Source: Pseudomonas marvdashtae (GTDB lineage: Bacteria > Pseudomonadota > Gammaproteobacteria > Pseudomonadales > Pseudomonadaceae). Taken from it: DNA of 64,000 bases. Under the pieces are notes generated by a model. The model was not told where the DNA came from. It saw only the letters and a list, made by a program, of their open reading frames with translations, and ran no database searches. This document shows, piece after piece, positions 17,836-26,282 of this stretch (positions within the stretch are counted from its first letter, which is position 1; each line of letters starts with the position of its first letter). A program made the translations under genes and the position numbers. The stretch spans positions 6,106-70,105 of the forward strand of contig NZ_JABWQX020000009.1 in assembly GCF_014268655.2 (NCBI RefSeq). The letters are read 5' to 3'.

Positions 17836-19251
17836 TTAAAGCCGCCAGAACAGTTCATGGCGGCGCACAGCCTTGCGAAAGAATTCATTCTCGCCATAGG
17901 GCGATTCCCTACGCCCGGCCAGCAGGCGCTGGATGCCACGACGCAGGCGGCGCTTGAACGGGGCAGGCGGCTGCAGGTCGTGCATCATGCCCAGCGCCAT
18001 CGCCTTGTCATGCAGGCCCGCCAGTGTCAGCGGCAGGCTGAGAGGATGCATTGGCCGGTCCGGATCGAAATGCGGTGGCAACGCGATGCCGCTGCCCGAG
18101 TCGCCCATGGGCCAGCGATCGTTATCGTGCAGGTGGTTGGCATAGCCCAGCAGCAGGGTCGGTTGCCACTCCAGGCCCTCAAGCGCCTGCAGGACAGCGT
18201 GGTGGGCGCAAAGATGGTCGGGGTGCGGATCGAGAGCCGGATGCGGCAACACAATCACTTCGGGACGTGCCTTGAGTATCAGTTCCCGCAGGTCCGCCAA
18301 CAGGTTGTTCCAGGTCGGGGCGCCATCGGCATCGCCGGGCAAGGCAAACGGGTTCAATTGGCGAAACAGACGGGTATCGCTCAGGTCCGCCTCGCGGGAA
18401 CCCTGGGGCTGGCCGGGCGCAGCTTGCATGGCGGCCAGTTGCAGGCAGAAGTAGCCCAACTGCACGCAGTGCTCCTGCGGTACGCCGGCCCAGCGCGGCA
18501 CGACGATGCTGTCCCAAGCCCGCAGCCGACCCTTGAGCCGTGCGGCGTCTGCGCGCCCCAGGCCCATGCGCTGATAATGTCGCGCTTCGATTTCGCCAGC
18601 GGTGAGGGTCACGATCCACGCTTCGTCCGCCTGGCTGTAGAGCCCATAAGCGGCCAGCTCAGCATCGTCGGCGTGGGGCGCGATGACCATCGTGCGCGAG
18701 TGCCGTACGTCCACGGGTGCGAATGACCAGAGCATCGGTTCACCCGACACGCGACAAAAACGCCCACGCAAGCGCAGCTCACCCCGGGACAGCACGGCGC
18801 CCTGCTCGCTGAGGTTGAGGTAGCGCAGGCCATTGACCCCGCGTTCGAAGGTTTGCCGTTCCGGACTTTCGTTGCCCAATAACTCGACAACCGGATCAAT
18901 GAATCGTCCCAGCCAGGTACTTCTGATTCGCAGCGCCAGGACCAGCGTCGCGCCGTCGTCCAGTATCACGCCCTCGTCCAGCCGCAGCCGCCCGGCATTC
19001 AAATGCACCTTGGGTTGCTGGGTGAACGGCGGGAAGTTGTACTGGTAATCGTCCCGGGGCGAATAGAACAGATGATCGGCGAACCATGCCTCGTGGGCGA
19101 TCCAGCCCAACAGCGCCAGCACCAAGGGCAACCACCAAGCGACCAAGACGCCGAGTACCACCAGCACAACGAGCGCGCATAGCAATCCCAGGCGCTTGTT
19201 GCGACGATGGCGCGTGAGCAACTGTTGTTTTCGATTCATGGGCGGGTTCAT
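17836..19251 (-). CDS. dnpA: PIG-L family de-N-acetylase (DnpA-like)
   Basis: Zinc-dependent deacetylase of the PIG-L/LpxC-like group, probably acting on an N-acetylated sugar of the LPS core. The 471 residues include a membrane segment near residues 21-50 and two zinc-site motifs, PHADDAE (192-198) and HPHPDH (around 342-346). In P. aeruginosa DnpA (PA5002) affects fluoroquinolone persistence. The ATG at 19251 overlaps the stop of mig-14 (ATGA), which favours it over the ATG 12 nt later. A beta-rich domain precedes the catalytic part. The substrate is not known from the sequence. Confidence 0.88.
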   Translation of the reverse strand: MNPPMNRKQQLLTRHRRNKRLGLLCALVVLVVLGVLVAWWLPLVLALLGWIAHEAWFADHLFYSPRDDYQYNFPPFTQQPKVHLNAGRLRLDEGVILDDGATLVLALRIRSTWLGRFIDPVVELLGNESPERQTFERGVNGLRYLNLSEQGAVLSRGELRLRGRFCRVSGEPMLWSFAPVDVRHSRTMVIAPHADDAELAAYGLYSQADEAWIVTLTAGEIEARHYQRMGLGRADAARLKGRLRAWDSIVVPRWAGVPQEHCVQLGYFCLQLAAMQAAPGQPQGSREADLSDTRLFRQLNPFALPGDADGAPTWNNLLADLRELILKARPEVIVLPHPALDPHPDHLCAHHAVLQALEGLEWQPTLLLGYANHLHDNDRWPMGDSGSGIALPPHFDPDRPMHPLSLPLTLAGLHDKAMALGMMHDLQPPAPFKRRLRRGIQRLLAGRRESPYGENEFFRKAVRRHELFWRL

Positions 19252-20144
19252 ACGGTAAACACCGGCACGGGGTTGCACCAACGGTCTTTGTATTCACGAT
19301 CCGCCCGGCCGAACGAAAAACGCAAGGGCTTGCCGGCGGCGCGGGCATGCTCCCAGGCGCTTTGGGTGTTGAGGAAGCTCAACACACTCCCAGGGCTGAA
19401 CTCGCGGGTCTGCGGGTCGACACCGCCATTGACGTATTCGACACTGATCCAATCGGGCGCTTCGACGCGATAGACCAGTTGAATGGCAATCGGTGCATCG
19501 TGGAGGAAAACCACCGAGCCGATCAGCAATTCGCGCAGCAGTTCGATCACCTCCTCCATGCGCTCGGCGCCGGTGGCAGCGAAGCCCCAGCGGCGCTGGA
19601 ACAGGTCGCAGTAGATTGACGCCAGTTCAGCGCTGGGAAATTCGCCAACCGGCCGCACCAATCCGCCCGCCTCTTCCAGCAACCGAAGCTCGCGGCGTTG
19701 GTTATAGCGAAATTTCTTCGACAGCTCTTCCGGAAGGCGCGCCATGGCCAGCTGTTCTTTCTGCGGCTTCAAGCCGCTGAAACGGCCCTCGTTGAGCGCC
19801 GACAGATACCGCCCCTGATGACGCAACGGTGCCTGGGCGCCAGGTGCCGCTGGCAGGATCAACTCGGCATTGCCTAAGTCGAACAAGCCTTTTTTGCCGC
19901 TGCGCTTGAGCACGTCCTTGGACAAGGCCAGGTCGCGGCCCCAGGTCGGTATTGCCGCCTTGAGCTCGCCGTCCTGCTCGAACGCCAAGTAGCGCACGGG
20001 GATGTCGGCCAGCGCGGCCAGCCGTTCGACTACCAGGGGATGCGTCGCCACGCTGCCGCCGAAACGTTCCCACGCCTGTGCATAGGTCGAGGCGTCGGTG
20101 GTTGACCAGCCGCGCTCGCGCCAGCCTTGGAATCGGTTGAGCAT
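19248..20144 (-). CDS. mig-14: Mig-14 family protein
   Basis: 298-residue protein of the Mig-14 family, linked in Salmonella and P. aeruginosa (PA5003) to resistance to antimicrobial peptides. It has GNAT-like features: the segments LSKKFRYNQRRELRLLEEAGG and the C-terminal EFSPGSVLSFLNTQSAW resemble FemAB/GNAT acyltransferases. No signal peptide is apparent. It starts in a TGATG overlap with wapH and its stop overlaps the dnpA start. The context suggests a core-sugar modification such as acylation or aminoacylation, but that is inference. Confidence 0.85.
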   Translation of the reverse strand: MLNRFQGWRERGWSTTDASTYAQAWERFGGSVATHPLVVERLAALADIPVRYLAFEQDGELKAAIPTWGRDLALSKDVLKRSGKKGLFDLGNAELILPAAPGAQAPLRHQGRYLSALNEGRFSGLKPQKEQLAMARLPEELSKKFRYNQRRELRLLEEAGGLVRPVGEFPSAELASIYCDLFQRRWGFAATGAERMEEVIELLRELLIGSVVFLHDAPIAIQLVYRVEAPDWISVEYVNGGVDPQTREFSPGSVLSFLNTQSAWEHARAAGKPLRFSFGRADREYKDRWCNPVPVFTV

Positions 20145-21274
20145 CAGTTCCTCGGTGCCAGTTCGGTCACTTGGGGCAAACGCCAGAATGCTTCGCGTAC
20201 GGCGCGATCCGAAAAGCGTTCACGCAGGCGATCAAGCATCAACTCGGCACATTGTCGGCGTTGCAGATCGCCCATCGCTGCCAGGTGTTGCAGCCCTTGG
20301 GCCATGTGCTCGGCGTCACCGAGCGGAAACAGGATCCCGACGCCCTCGACCACCTCCTTCGCGCCGCCGCAAGCGGTGGCCAGCAACGGAACGCCGGCCG
20401 CCATCGCCTCGAGCAGCACCATGCCGAACGGCTCGTGGTCGGAGCTCAGGGCAAATGCGTCGAAGGCGCGAAAATAGCGACGTGCCTCGGGCACTTGACC
20501 AAGAAACAGCACGCGGTCGGCTATGCCCAACTCCAAGGCGAGCTCTTTGAGGTCCTGCTCCAGGCGTCCCTTGCCCAGGATTGCCAGCTGGCTATTGGTC
20601 GGCAGATATTCCAGTGCAGCGGCAAAACCTCGTAGCAGGGTGGCCTGGTCCTTGTCCGGATGCAGCCGCCCGACGTTGCCGACAATCCAGGCATTCGCCT
20701 GGAGCCCAAGTGTGTGCCGCGCCTCGTCCCGGGACACCTGACTGGCTTGCAGGGCGTCGAGATCGATGCGGTTGTAGAGGGTCTGGATCTTCGCAGCAGG
20801 CCATTTCGGCAGGCAACGACGCATGTCGTCACGCACTGCATCGGACACCCCGAGCAGGCTCAGGCGCTTGCGAAAAACATGGGCGAACAGCCGGCGGGTA
20901 CGCCGTTGATAGTCACCAAAAGCATGGTGCACGCCGATCACCGGCAGGCGAGTACCCAGCAGGGCGATGTAGATTGGCTTGAAGCGATGGGCGATGCAGA
21001 AACTGAAATTGCGCGAAGCGGCGATCTTGCGCAGATCGCCGATGGCGCCCAGCTTCAGGCCGCGAACGGCGCTGGAGCTGTACTCCATGAACAGCACCTC
21101 GTCCGAGGCGCACGCGGCGGCGACTTGCGCATCCGCCGCTCCGGTGAGAAACACCGTCGTCACGCGATAGCCAGTGCCCGCGAACAGGCTGGCGTACTGA
21201 CGGGCGCAGTCCAGGAACGGCCCGTCATAACCGTGGCAGAACTGCAGCACATGTCGCTCAGCCGAGCGTGTCAT
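20144..21274 (-). CDS. wapH: Core glycosyltransferase, GT4 type (WapH-like)
   Basis: 376-residue retaining glycosyltransferase with GT-B fold. The N-half has HGYDGPFLDCARQYASLF; the C-half has VGNVGRLHPDKDQATLLRGF and the E-x7-E motif DHEPFGMVLLEAMAAG, then ATACGGAKEVVEG. The position equals PA5004 (wapH, an outer-core glucosyltransferase by family knowledge). The start at 21274 lies 17 nt inside the 3' end of wapO, and its stop forms TGATG with mig-14, so translation is coupled on both sides. Confidence 0.85.
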   Translation of the reverse strand: MTRSAERHVLQFCHGYDGPFLDCARQYASLFAGTGYRVTTVFLTGAADAQVAAACASDEVLFMEYSSSAVRGLKLGAIGDLRKIAASRNFSFCIAHRFKPIYIALLGTRLPVIGVHHAFGDYQRRTRRLFAHVFRKRLSLLGVSDAVRDDMRRCLPKWPAAKIQTLYNRIDLDALQASQVSRDEARHTLGLQANAWIVGNVGRLHPDKDQATLLRGFAAALEYLPTNSQLAILGKGRLEQDLKELALELGIADRVLFLGQVPEARRYFRAFDAFALSSDHEPFGMVLLEAMAAGVPLLATACGGAKEVVEGVGILFPLGDAEHMAQGLQHLAAMGDLQRRQCAELMLDRLRERFSDRAVREAFWRLPQVTELAPRN

Positions 21275-23015
21275 AAGCGTCCACGCCGTCTTTGACCACC
21301 AGGATGTCTTCCATGATCAGGTACTGCAGGTCGGAGCCAAAGAACATGTTCAGCGCGTCGGTCGGCGAGCAGATCATCGGTTCGCCACGACGGTTGAGCG
21401 AAGTGTTCAGCGACACGCCGTTGCCGGTCAGCACTTCCAGGGCCTTCATCATGTCGTAGTAGCGCGGATTGTATTCGCGCTTGAGCACCTGGGCCCGGGA
21501 AGTACCGTCTTCATGGACGACTTCCGGCACGCGGGTTTTCCATTCTTCGGCCACTTCGAAGGTGAAGGTCATGAACGGTGCCGGGTGATCGACCTTGATC
21601 ATCTGCGGCGCCACGGTGTCGAGCATCGACGGGCAGAAAGGCCTCCAGCGCTCGCGGAATTTGATCTGCTCGTTGATCCGATCGGCCACGCCGCTGGCGC
21701 TCGGGCATCCGATGATCGAGCGACCGCCCAAGGCACGCGGGCCAAACTCCATGCGGCCCTGGAACCAGGCCACCGGGTTGCCGTCGACCATGATCTTGGC
21801 GATGCGCTCGGGGGTGTTGTCGATCTTGCGCCATTCAGGCTTGCTCGGATGACGGGCGCACGCGGCGATCACGTCTTCGTTGCTGTAGGCCGGGCCGAGG
21901 TAGACGTGTTCCATTTTCTCCACTGGCACGCCACGGGCATGGGACACATACGCCGCCGCGCCCACCGCCGTACCGGCGTCGCCGGAGGCCGGCTGTACGA
22001 ACAGCTCCTTGACGTCGTCGCGGGCGATGATTTTCTGGTTCAGCTTGACGTTCAGTGCACAGCCGCCGGCGAAGGCCAGCTTGCCGGTTTCCTTGAGCAC
22101 GTCGCCCAAGTAGTGGTCGATCATCTGCAGCGCCAGCTTCTCGAACAGCGCTTGCATGCTTGCCGCGTAGTGAATGTACGGCTCGTCGGCGATATCGCCT
22201 TCGCGTTTCGGACCGAGCCATTCGATCAGCTTCGGCGAGAAATAGAAGCCCTTGCCCTTCTCTTTATAGCGACGCAGGCCGATCACGTTGGCGTAGTCGG
22301 TGTTGATCACCAGCTCGCCGTTTTCGAACGAGGCCAGGCGCGAGAAATCGTACTTGCTGGCATCGCCATAAGGCGCCATGCCCATGACCTTGAATTCGCC
22401 GTCGAGCATTTCAAAGCCGAGGAACTCGGTGATCGCACCGTACAGGCCGCCCAGGGAATCCGGGTCGAAGAATTCCTTGATCTTGTGGATCTTGCCGTTT
22501 TCACCGTAGCCAAAGAAGGTCGTGGCGTATTCGCCCTTGCCGTCGATGCCCAGGATCGCGGTTTTTTCCTGGAAGCCCGAGCAGTGGTAGGCGCTGGAGG
22601 CGTGCGCCAAATGGTGCTCGACCGGCTCGATCTTGATCTTTTTCGGATCGAAGCCCAGTTGCTCCAGGCACCAGACGATTTTGCGGCGATAGCGCTTGTA
22701 GCGACGGTTGCCCATCAGGATCGCGTCAAGGGCGCGGTCCGGGGCGTACCAGTAACGCTTGGCGTAGTGCCAGCGCGCTTCGCCGAACAGGCTGATCGGG
22801 GCAAAGGGGATCGCCACCACGTCGACGTCGGACGGCTTGATGCCAGCCTGTTCCAGACAGAACTTCGCCGACTCGTAGGGCATGCGGTTCTTTGCATGTT
22901 TATCGCGTACGAAGCGCTCTTCCTCGGCCGCCGCGATCAGCTTGCCGTCGATGTACAGCGCCGCGGAAGGATCATGGCTAAGGGCGCCGGACAGGCCAAG
23001 AATCGTCAATGCCAC
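21258..23015 (-). CDS. wapO: LPS core O-carbamoyltransferase WapO
   Basis: 585-residue NodU/CmcH-family carbamoyltransferase that puts the carbamoyl group on heptose II of the Pseudomonas core. The N-terminal domain starts LTILGLSGALSHDPSAALY and has the metal-binding VEHHLAHASSAYHCSGF, then GIDGKGEYATTFFGYG. The C-terminal domain has FQGRMEFGPRALGGRSIIG, the family hallmark that contacts carbamoyl phosphate or adenylate. It is the first gene of the second half of the core cluster. It is separated from the kinase genes by 332 bp that hold a repeat and a possible promoter. Length is normal for the family. Confidence 0.93.
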   Translation of the reverse strand: MALTILGLSGALSHDPSAALYIDGKLIAAAEEERFVRDKHAKNRMPYESAKFCLEQAGIKPSDVDVVAIPFAPISLFGEARWHYAKRYWYAPDRALDAILMGNRRYKRYRRKIVWCLEQLGFDPKKIKIEPVEHHLAHASSAYHCSGFQEKTAILGIDGKGEYATTFFGYGENGKIHKIKEFFDPDSLGGLYGAITEFLGFEMLDGEFKVMGMAPYGDASKYDFSRLASFENGELVINTDYANVIGLRRYKEKGKGFYFSPKLIEWLGPKREGDIADEPYIHYAASMQALFEKLALQMIDHYLGDVLKETGKLAFAGGCALNVKLNQKIIARDDVKELFVQPASGDAGTAVGAAAYVSHARGVPVEKMEHVYLGPAYSNEDVIAACARHPSKPEWRKIDNTPERIAKIMVDGNPVAWFQGRMEFGPRALGGRSIIGCPSASGVADRINEQIKFRERWRPFCPSMLDTVAPQMIKVDHPAPFMTFTFEVAEEWKTRVPEVVHEDGTSRAQVLKREYNPRYYDMMKALEVLTGNGVSLNTSLNRRGEPMICSPTDALNMFFGSDLQYLIMEDILVVKDGVDAYDTLG

Positions 23016-23109
23016 AGGGGTCTAGCCTCTTATGTCTGCATACGGGCGACAAGCGCCGCGAAAAATTGATGTGCCACGCGCCAGGGGTGCGGGGCAGCTA
23101 AAGGGCGGG

Positions 23110-23115
23110 ATTATA
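23110..23115 (-). promoter_or_regulatory. Candidate -10 box upstream of wapO
   Basis: A perfect TATAAT on the minus strand lies 95 nt before the wapO start. No good -35 is found at 17 nt; TTGCCG occurs at 12 nt only. The 332-bp space between the kinase genes and wapO otherwise holds just the repeat at 23239-23345, so a promoter for wapO-wapH-mig-14-dnpA here is plausible. Confidence 0.35.
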
Positions 23116-23238
23116 GCTTAAAAGCGGCGGCAAGCCTCTAGCGGTGAGTGGGGCGCGTGCAGCACACGATTGCCTGGCGCTATTTGTAGGGCAGCGCACC
23201 TTGTGCCGACCTCACGTGAACAGCAGGGTCTTTTTGAT

Positions 23239-23345
23239 CGCTGCCACGCTCTGCGTGGGCATGAATCCCGTGACGCTCTGGCTCATCCCGGAAGCGGAAC
23301 GCGGAGCGTCCCTGGCGGCGTTCCCACGCAGGAGCGTGGGAACGA
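23239..23345. repeat. Dispersed palindromic repeat of the CGTTCCCACGC type
   Basis: GTTCCCACGCAGGAGCGTGGGAACG closes the right side and a degenerate copy (GCCACGCTCTGCGTGGGC) the left, with an inner pair GTGACGCTCTG and CGCGGAGCGTCCC. Similar roughly 100-bp nested palindromes are scattered in fluorescent pseudomonads. It ends 2 nt from the stop codon of the tandem kinase gene. Confidence 0.75.
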
Positions 23346-23347
23346 TC

Positions 23348-24799
23348 TCATGGCGCGCTATCGACGTCCTTGGGCAACCGCCCATCAATCACCTGATACA
23401 ACGCACTCCCCTCAGGCCAATTACGCATGAACCGCGCGCGGTCCCGCGCATAGGCCGGGGCGAAGCTGGCCTGGGTGCGGTGCTGGCACATCGAGTCGAG
23501 GTCGATCAGCGCCCAGCGGTCGTGTTGCCAGAACAAGTTGTGGCCCTTCAAGTCGCCGTGGCTGATGCGTTCGCGGATCAGGTCGGCGAACAATCGTTCC
23601 AGCGCCAGCAACTCAGGTTCGGGCGCCTCACCGCTTTCCACGTAGGGGGCGAAGCGCTCGATGATGTCCGGCCCCGCCAGGTGTTCGGTGACCAGATAGG
23701 CGCCGCGGCGCAGCCACAGGAAGCGCTTTTCCAGCAAGGCCAGGGGCTTGGGCGTGGCGATGCCGAGAAAGGCCAGGCGATGGCCTTCGCGCCAGGAATG
23801 CCAGGCGCGGCTCGGGCGCCAGAAGCGCTTGAGCCAGTGGGCGAAGTTCTTGATGTTGTAGCGCTTGATCACCAAGGCCCGGCCGCTCGCCTCGACTTTG
23901 CCGACGCTGGCCGCGCCGCCGGTCTTGTACAGGTGGCCTTGGTCAAGCAACGCATCGGCCTGCTCCAGTACTGGCATCATGGCCGTTTCTTCATCGCGCC
24001 GGATCGCCCGCAGGCCGAACGCTCCGCGCCGTACGCTGAACAGGCTGCACTCGCGCCCGACTTTTTCGAGGAAATCCTTCAGGCGCCAGGCATGCACCTT
24101 GTCGATCTGTTTCTGCAGCGCTTCCATGGGCAGCGCGTGTTCGGCGTTGCCCAGCAGGTAATACACCAACAGCTCTTCGTTGAACGGCTGGAGGGCTTTG
24201 GGAAGCTGGGCGAAAAACACTCCCAAGTTTTCCAGCACTTTTTGCCGGGACAACGGTTGCCCCGGTGTTTCGGCGCGAATACCCGCCCCGTCAATCAGAT
24301 AGAGCTGGCCGCCATGACGCAGCAGATTGTCCAGGTGCAGGTCTTCCTGCCACAGACCTTTGCCGTGCAGTTGCGCTATCGCCCCCAAGGCCTCGGCCAG
24401 CACCGCCGTTTGTTCGTCTGCCAGCATTGGCAACTGCTCGACTTGCTTCCAGGCATCGCCCAGGCTCTCGGCGCCTTCCAGCAACTCGAACAGCAGCCAG
24501 CCGCCTTCGCCTTCCTTCAAGCCGTCAGCCAACAGCAAGGGTGTCGTCAGTCCCTGCTCCGCCAGCAGGCGAACGCCTTGCAGTTCACGCTGGAAATGCC
24601 GGGGCGCCTTGCTGCCCACCAGCAACTTGGCCAGCACCGGCCGGCCACGCCAGATGCCAGCACCAACGTAGCGTTGCCCTGGCAATACCCGCAACAGCGA
24701 CAACAACTGCAGTTGCGCCGGCCCGGCGGCATCCGCCAGCTCCAGGCTCAGGGGCAGGCTCGGGCTGCGGCCGGCGCTTTTCAGTTCGGACAAATGCAT
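23348..24799 (-). CDS. LPS core kinase-like protein with two kinase folds in tandem
   Basis: 483-residue cytosolic protein made of two WaaP/InaA-type kinase domains. The first half has QEDLHLDNLL (catalytic D153, N158) and YLIDGAG (metal Asp D170). The second has SHGDLKGHNLF (D416, N421) and LIDLDSM (D433). Both halves therefore keep the catalytic Asp, Asn and metal Asp. By synteny it is PA5006, in the wap kinase set. It starts in a TGATG overlap with wapQ and ends the waaF-led gene run; a palindromic repeat adjoins its stop. It likely phosphorylates core sugars; which positions cannot be told. Confidence 0.85.
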   Translation of the reverse strand: MHLSELKSAGRSPSLPLSLELADAAGPAQLQLLSLLRVLPGQRYVGAGIWRGRPVLAKLLVGSKAPRHFQRELQGVRLLAEQGLTTPLLLADGLKEGEGGWLLFELLEGAESLGDAWKQVEQLPMLADEQTAVLAEALGAIAQLHGKGLWQEDLHLDNLLRHGGQLYLIDGAGIRAETPGQPLSRQKVLENLGVFFAQLPKALQPFNEELLVYYLLGNAEHALPMEALQKQIDKVHAWRLKDFLEKVGRECSLFSVRRGAFGLRAIRRDEETAMMPVLEQADALLDQGHLYKTGGAASVGKVEASGRALVIKRYNIKNFAHWLKRFWRPSRAWHSWREGHRLAFLGIATPKPLALLEKRFLWLRRGAYLVTEHLAGPDIIERFAPYVESGEAPEPELLALERLFADLIRERISHGDLKGHNLFWQHDRWALIDLDSMCQHRTQASFAPAYARDRARFMRNWPEGSALYQVIDGRLPKDVDSAP

Positions 24800-25551
24800 C
24801 AGCGAACCTCCTTATGAGTGCGTCGCGCGCTTAGCCGGTTTATCCACTCATCAACCAGCACACCGTCGACGGGCTGGCCCAGATAAGCAGACAGCAGTTG
24901 ACGCACATCCGCTTCACTCCAGGCCCGGGCCCGGCGCAGCAACGGCTCCAGATCCTTGACCCGGTCACGCAGTCCGAACAACAGCGGGCGAGTTTTTTCC
25001 AGGTCGATCAACTGCGCCTGATAGCCGCTCTCGGTGGCTTGCAAGAAAATATGCTTAGGATAAAAACAGCCGTGCACCTGACGCATGCCATGCAGGCGCC
25101 GCGCCAGATGCCCGCAGGCCTGGAGGATGGTGGTGCGTTGCGCCGCCGTCAGGGTCGACCAGCGCAACAGGAGCGAATCGAGGTCATCCCATCCGTCCAG
25201 GGCACGGGTCAACAGGATCGCCCGCACCTCACCGTCCACTTTGCGTTGACCGTAGAATACTGCCTGCAAGGCCGGAATGCCCAGCTGGCGATACCGGCTG
25301 ATGTTGCGAAACTCCCTGGAAAAGCTGGGCTCGCCAAAGGGGTGCGATAACGTCCGGGTCAGGTAGTTGTTCTGGCGCTTGAGGTAATAGCCCTGCCCTT
25401 CGAGCTCCAGTCGGAACACGCTGCTCCAGCCACCGCCCAGCGTATTGGGCTCATCCACCGCGTCCAGTTTGCGCGACCAGAGGGCTTCGAAGCTGTCCAG
25501 GCCATGGCGCTCCAGCAAGGCCCGATCTTCAGCGGCCAGGTAATCGGTCAT
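24799..25551 (-). CDS. wapQ: LPS core kinase-family protein WapQ (InaA-like)
   Basis: 250-residue member of the InaA/WaaP kinase superfamily, matching PA5007. The N-lobe has GGGWSSVFRLELEGQGYYLKRQ with the nucleotide-binding Lys. The catalytic loop reads VHGCFYPKHIFL (159-170), so Cys162 sits where WaaP has its catalytic Asp163, while the metal Asp (D183 in LIDLEK) stays. It may be an inactive or atypical kinase. ATGA overlap with wapP upstream and TGATG with the tandem kinase downstream show tight coupling in the core operon. Confidence 0.85.
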   Translation of the reverse strand: MTDYLAAEDRALLERHGLDSFEALWSRKLDAVDEPNTLGGGWSSVFRLELEGQGYYLKRQNNYLTRTLSHPFGEPSFSREFRNISRYRQLGIPALQAVFYGQRKVDGEVRAILLTRALDGWDDLDSLLLRWSTLTAAQRTTILQACGHLARRLHGMRQVHGCFYPKHIFLQATESGYQAQLIDLEKTRPLLFGLRDRVKDLEPLLRRARAWSEADVRQLLSAYLGQPVDGVLVDEWINRLSARRTHKEVR

Positions 25552-26282
25552 TCACGCCCCTCGAAAAATCTCACCACGTGACGAATGCGTTTTTTGTCAC
25601 ACGCATCGAGCCGGTCACGCTGGTTGTATTGCAGATAAAAACGCAGGCGCTGGGTGGCCGACAAATGATATTTGCCCACCTTGTCCAGGCAGGCCAAGTC
25701 CTTGGTAATCCGGTACTTGAGCCAGAAGCCACGCCAGAAATCACCGTTCGGGCAGTCGATCAGGAACAGCCGCGCCTGGTCATCGATCAACAGGTTGCGC
25801 CACTTCAAGTCGTTATGGGTGAAGCGGTGATCATGCATCGTCCGGGTGTATCCGGCCAATTGCCGGCTCACGCCATCGACCCAGGCGCGGTCGGCCAGGC
25901 GCGGATCGTGTCGCTCGGCCAAGGCTGAAAGGTCTTCGGTGCGTGGCAGTTCTCGGGTGATCATCGCCCCGCGATCATAGGCCGCGCCACGCCGCTCCAG
26001 GCCCCAAGCGACGATCTCGGCCGTGGGAATGCCCCACTTGGCGAAACGCTTGAGGTTCTGCCATTCGGACTTGACCCGTGGCTTGCCCAGGTAACGCCGC
26101 AGCCCCTTGCCGGCGCCCGTGTAGCGCTTGACGTAGTAATTGACGCCGTTGCGTTGCACGCGGATCACCTCTGACAGCGGATCGCGCGTCAGGCGCTCCC
26201 CCTGAAGGGCGAACACCGCGTCCAGACTGCCGAAATCCTCTGCCAGCTCAGCGTAGGCCGGCTCCAAATTCCAACCCGACAT
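25548..26282 (-). CDS. wapP: LPS core kinase WapP
   Basis: 244-residue kinase of the WaaP/Kdo-kinase superfamily, matching PA5008, thought to phosphorylate inner-core heptose. The nucleotide Lys is in NYYVKRYTG, the catalytic loop is THNDLKWRNLL (D158, N163), and the metal Asp is in LIDCPNGD (D176), so the active site looks complete. The start overlaps the waaP stop by 1 nt (TGATG). It lies in the heptose kinase trio waaP-wapP-wapQ. Confidence 0.9.
   Translation of the reverse strand: MSGWNLEPAYAELAEDFGSLDAVFALQGERLTRDPLSEVIRVQRNGVNYYVKRYTGAGKGLRRYLGKPRVKSEWQNLKRFAKWGIPTAEIVAWGLERRGAAYDRGAMITRELPRTEDLSALAERHDPRLADRAWVDGVSRQLAGYTRTMHDHRFTHNDLKWRNLLIDDQARLFLIDCPNGDFWRGFWLKYRITKDLACLDKVGKYHLSATQRLRFYLQYNQRDRLDACDKKRIRHVVRFFEGRE

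Noticed and set aside
21513..23069. 518-codon plus-strand frame across wapO
   Set aside because: Shadow of the carbamoyltransferase, whose motifs are clear on the minus strand.
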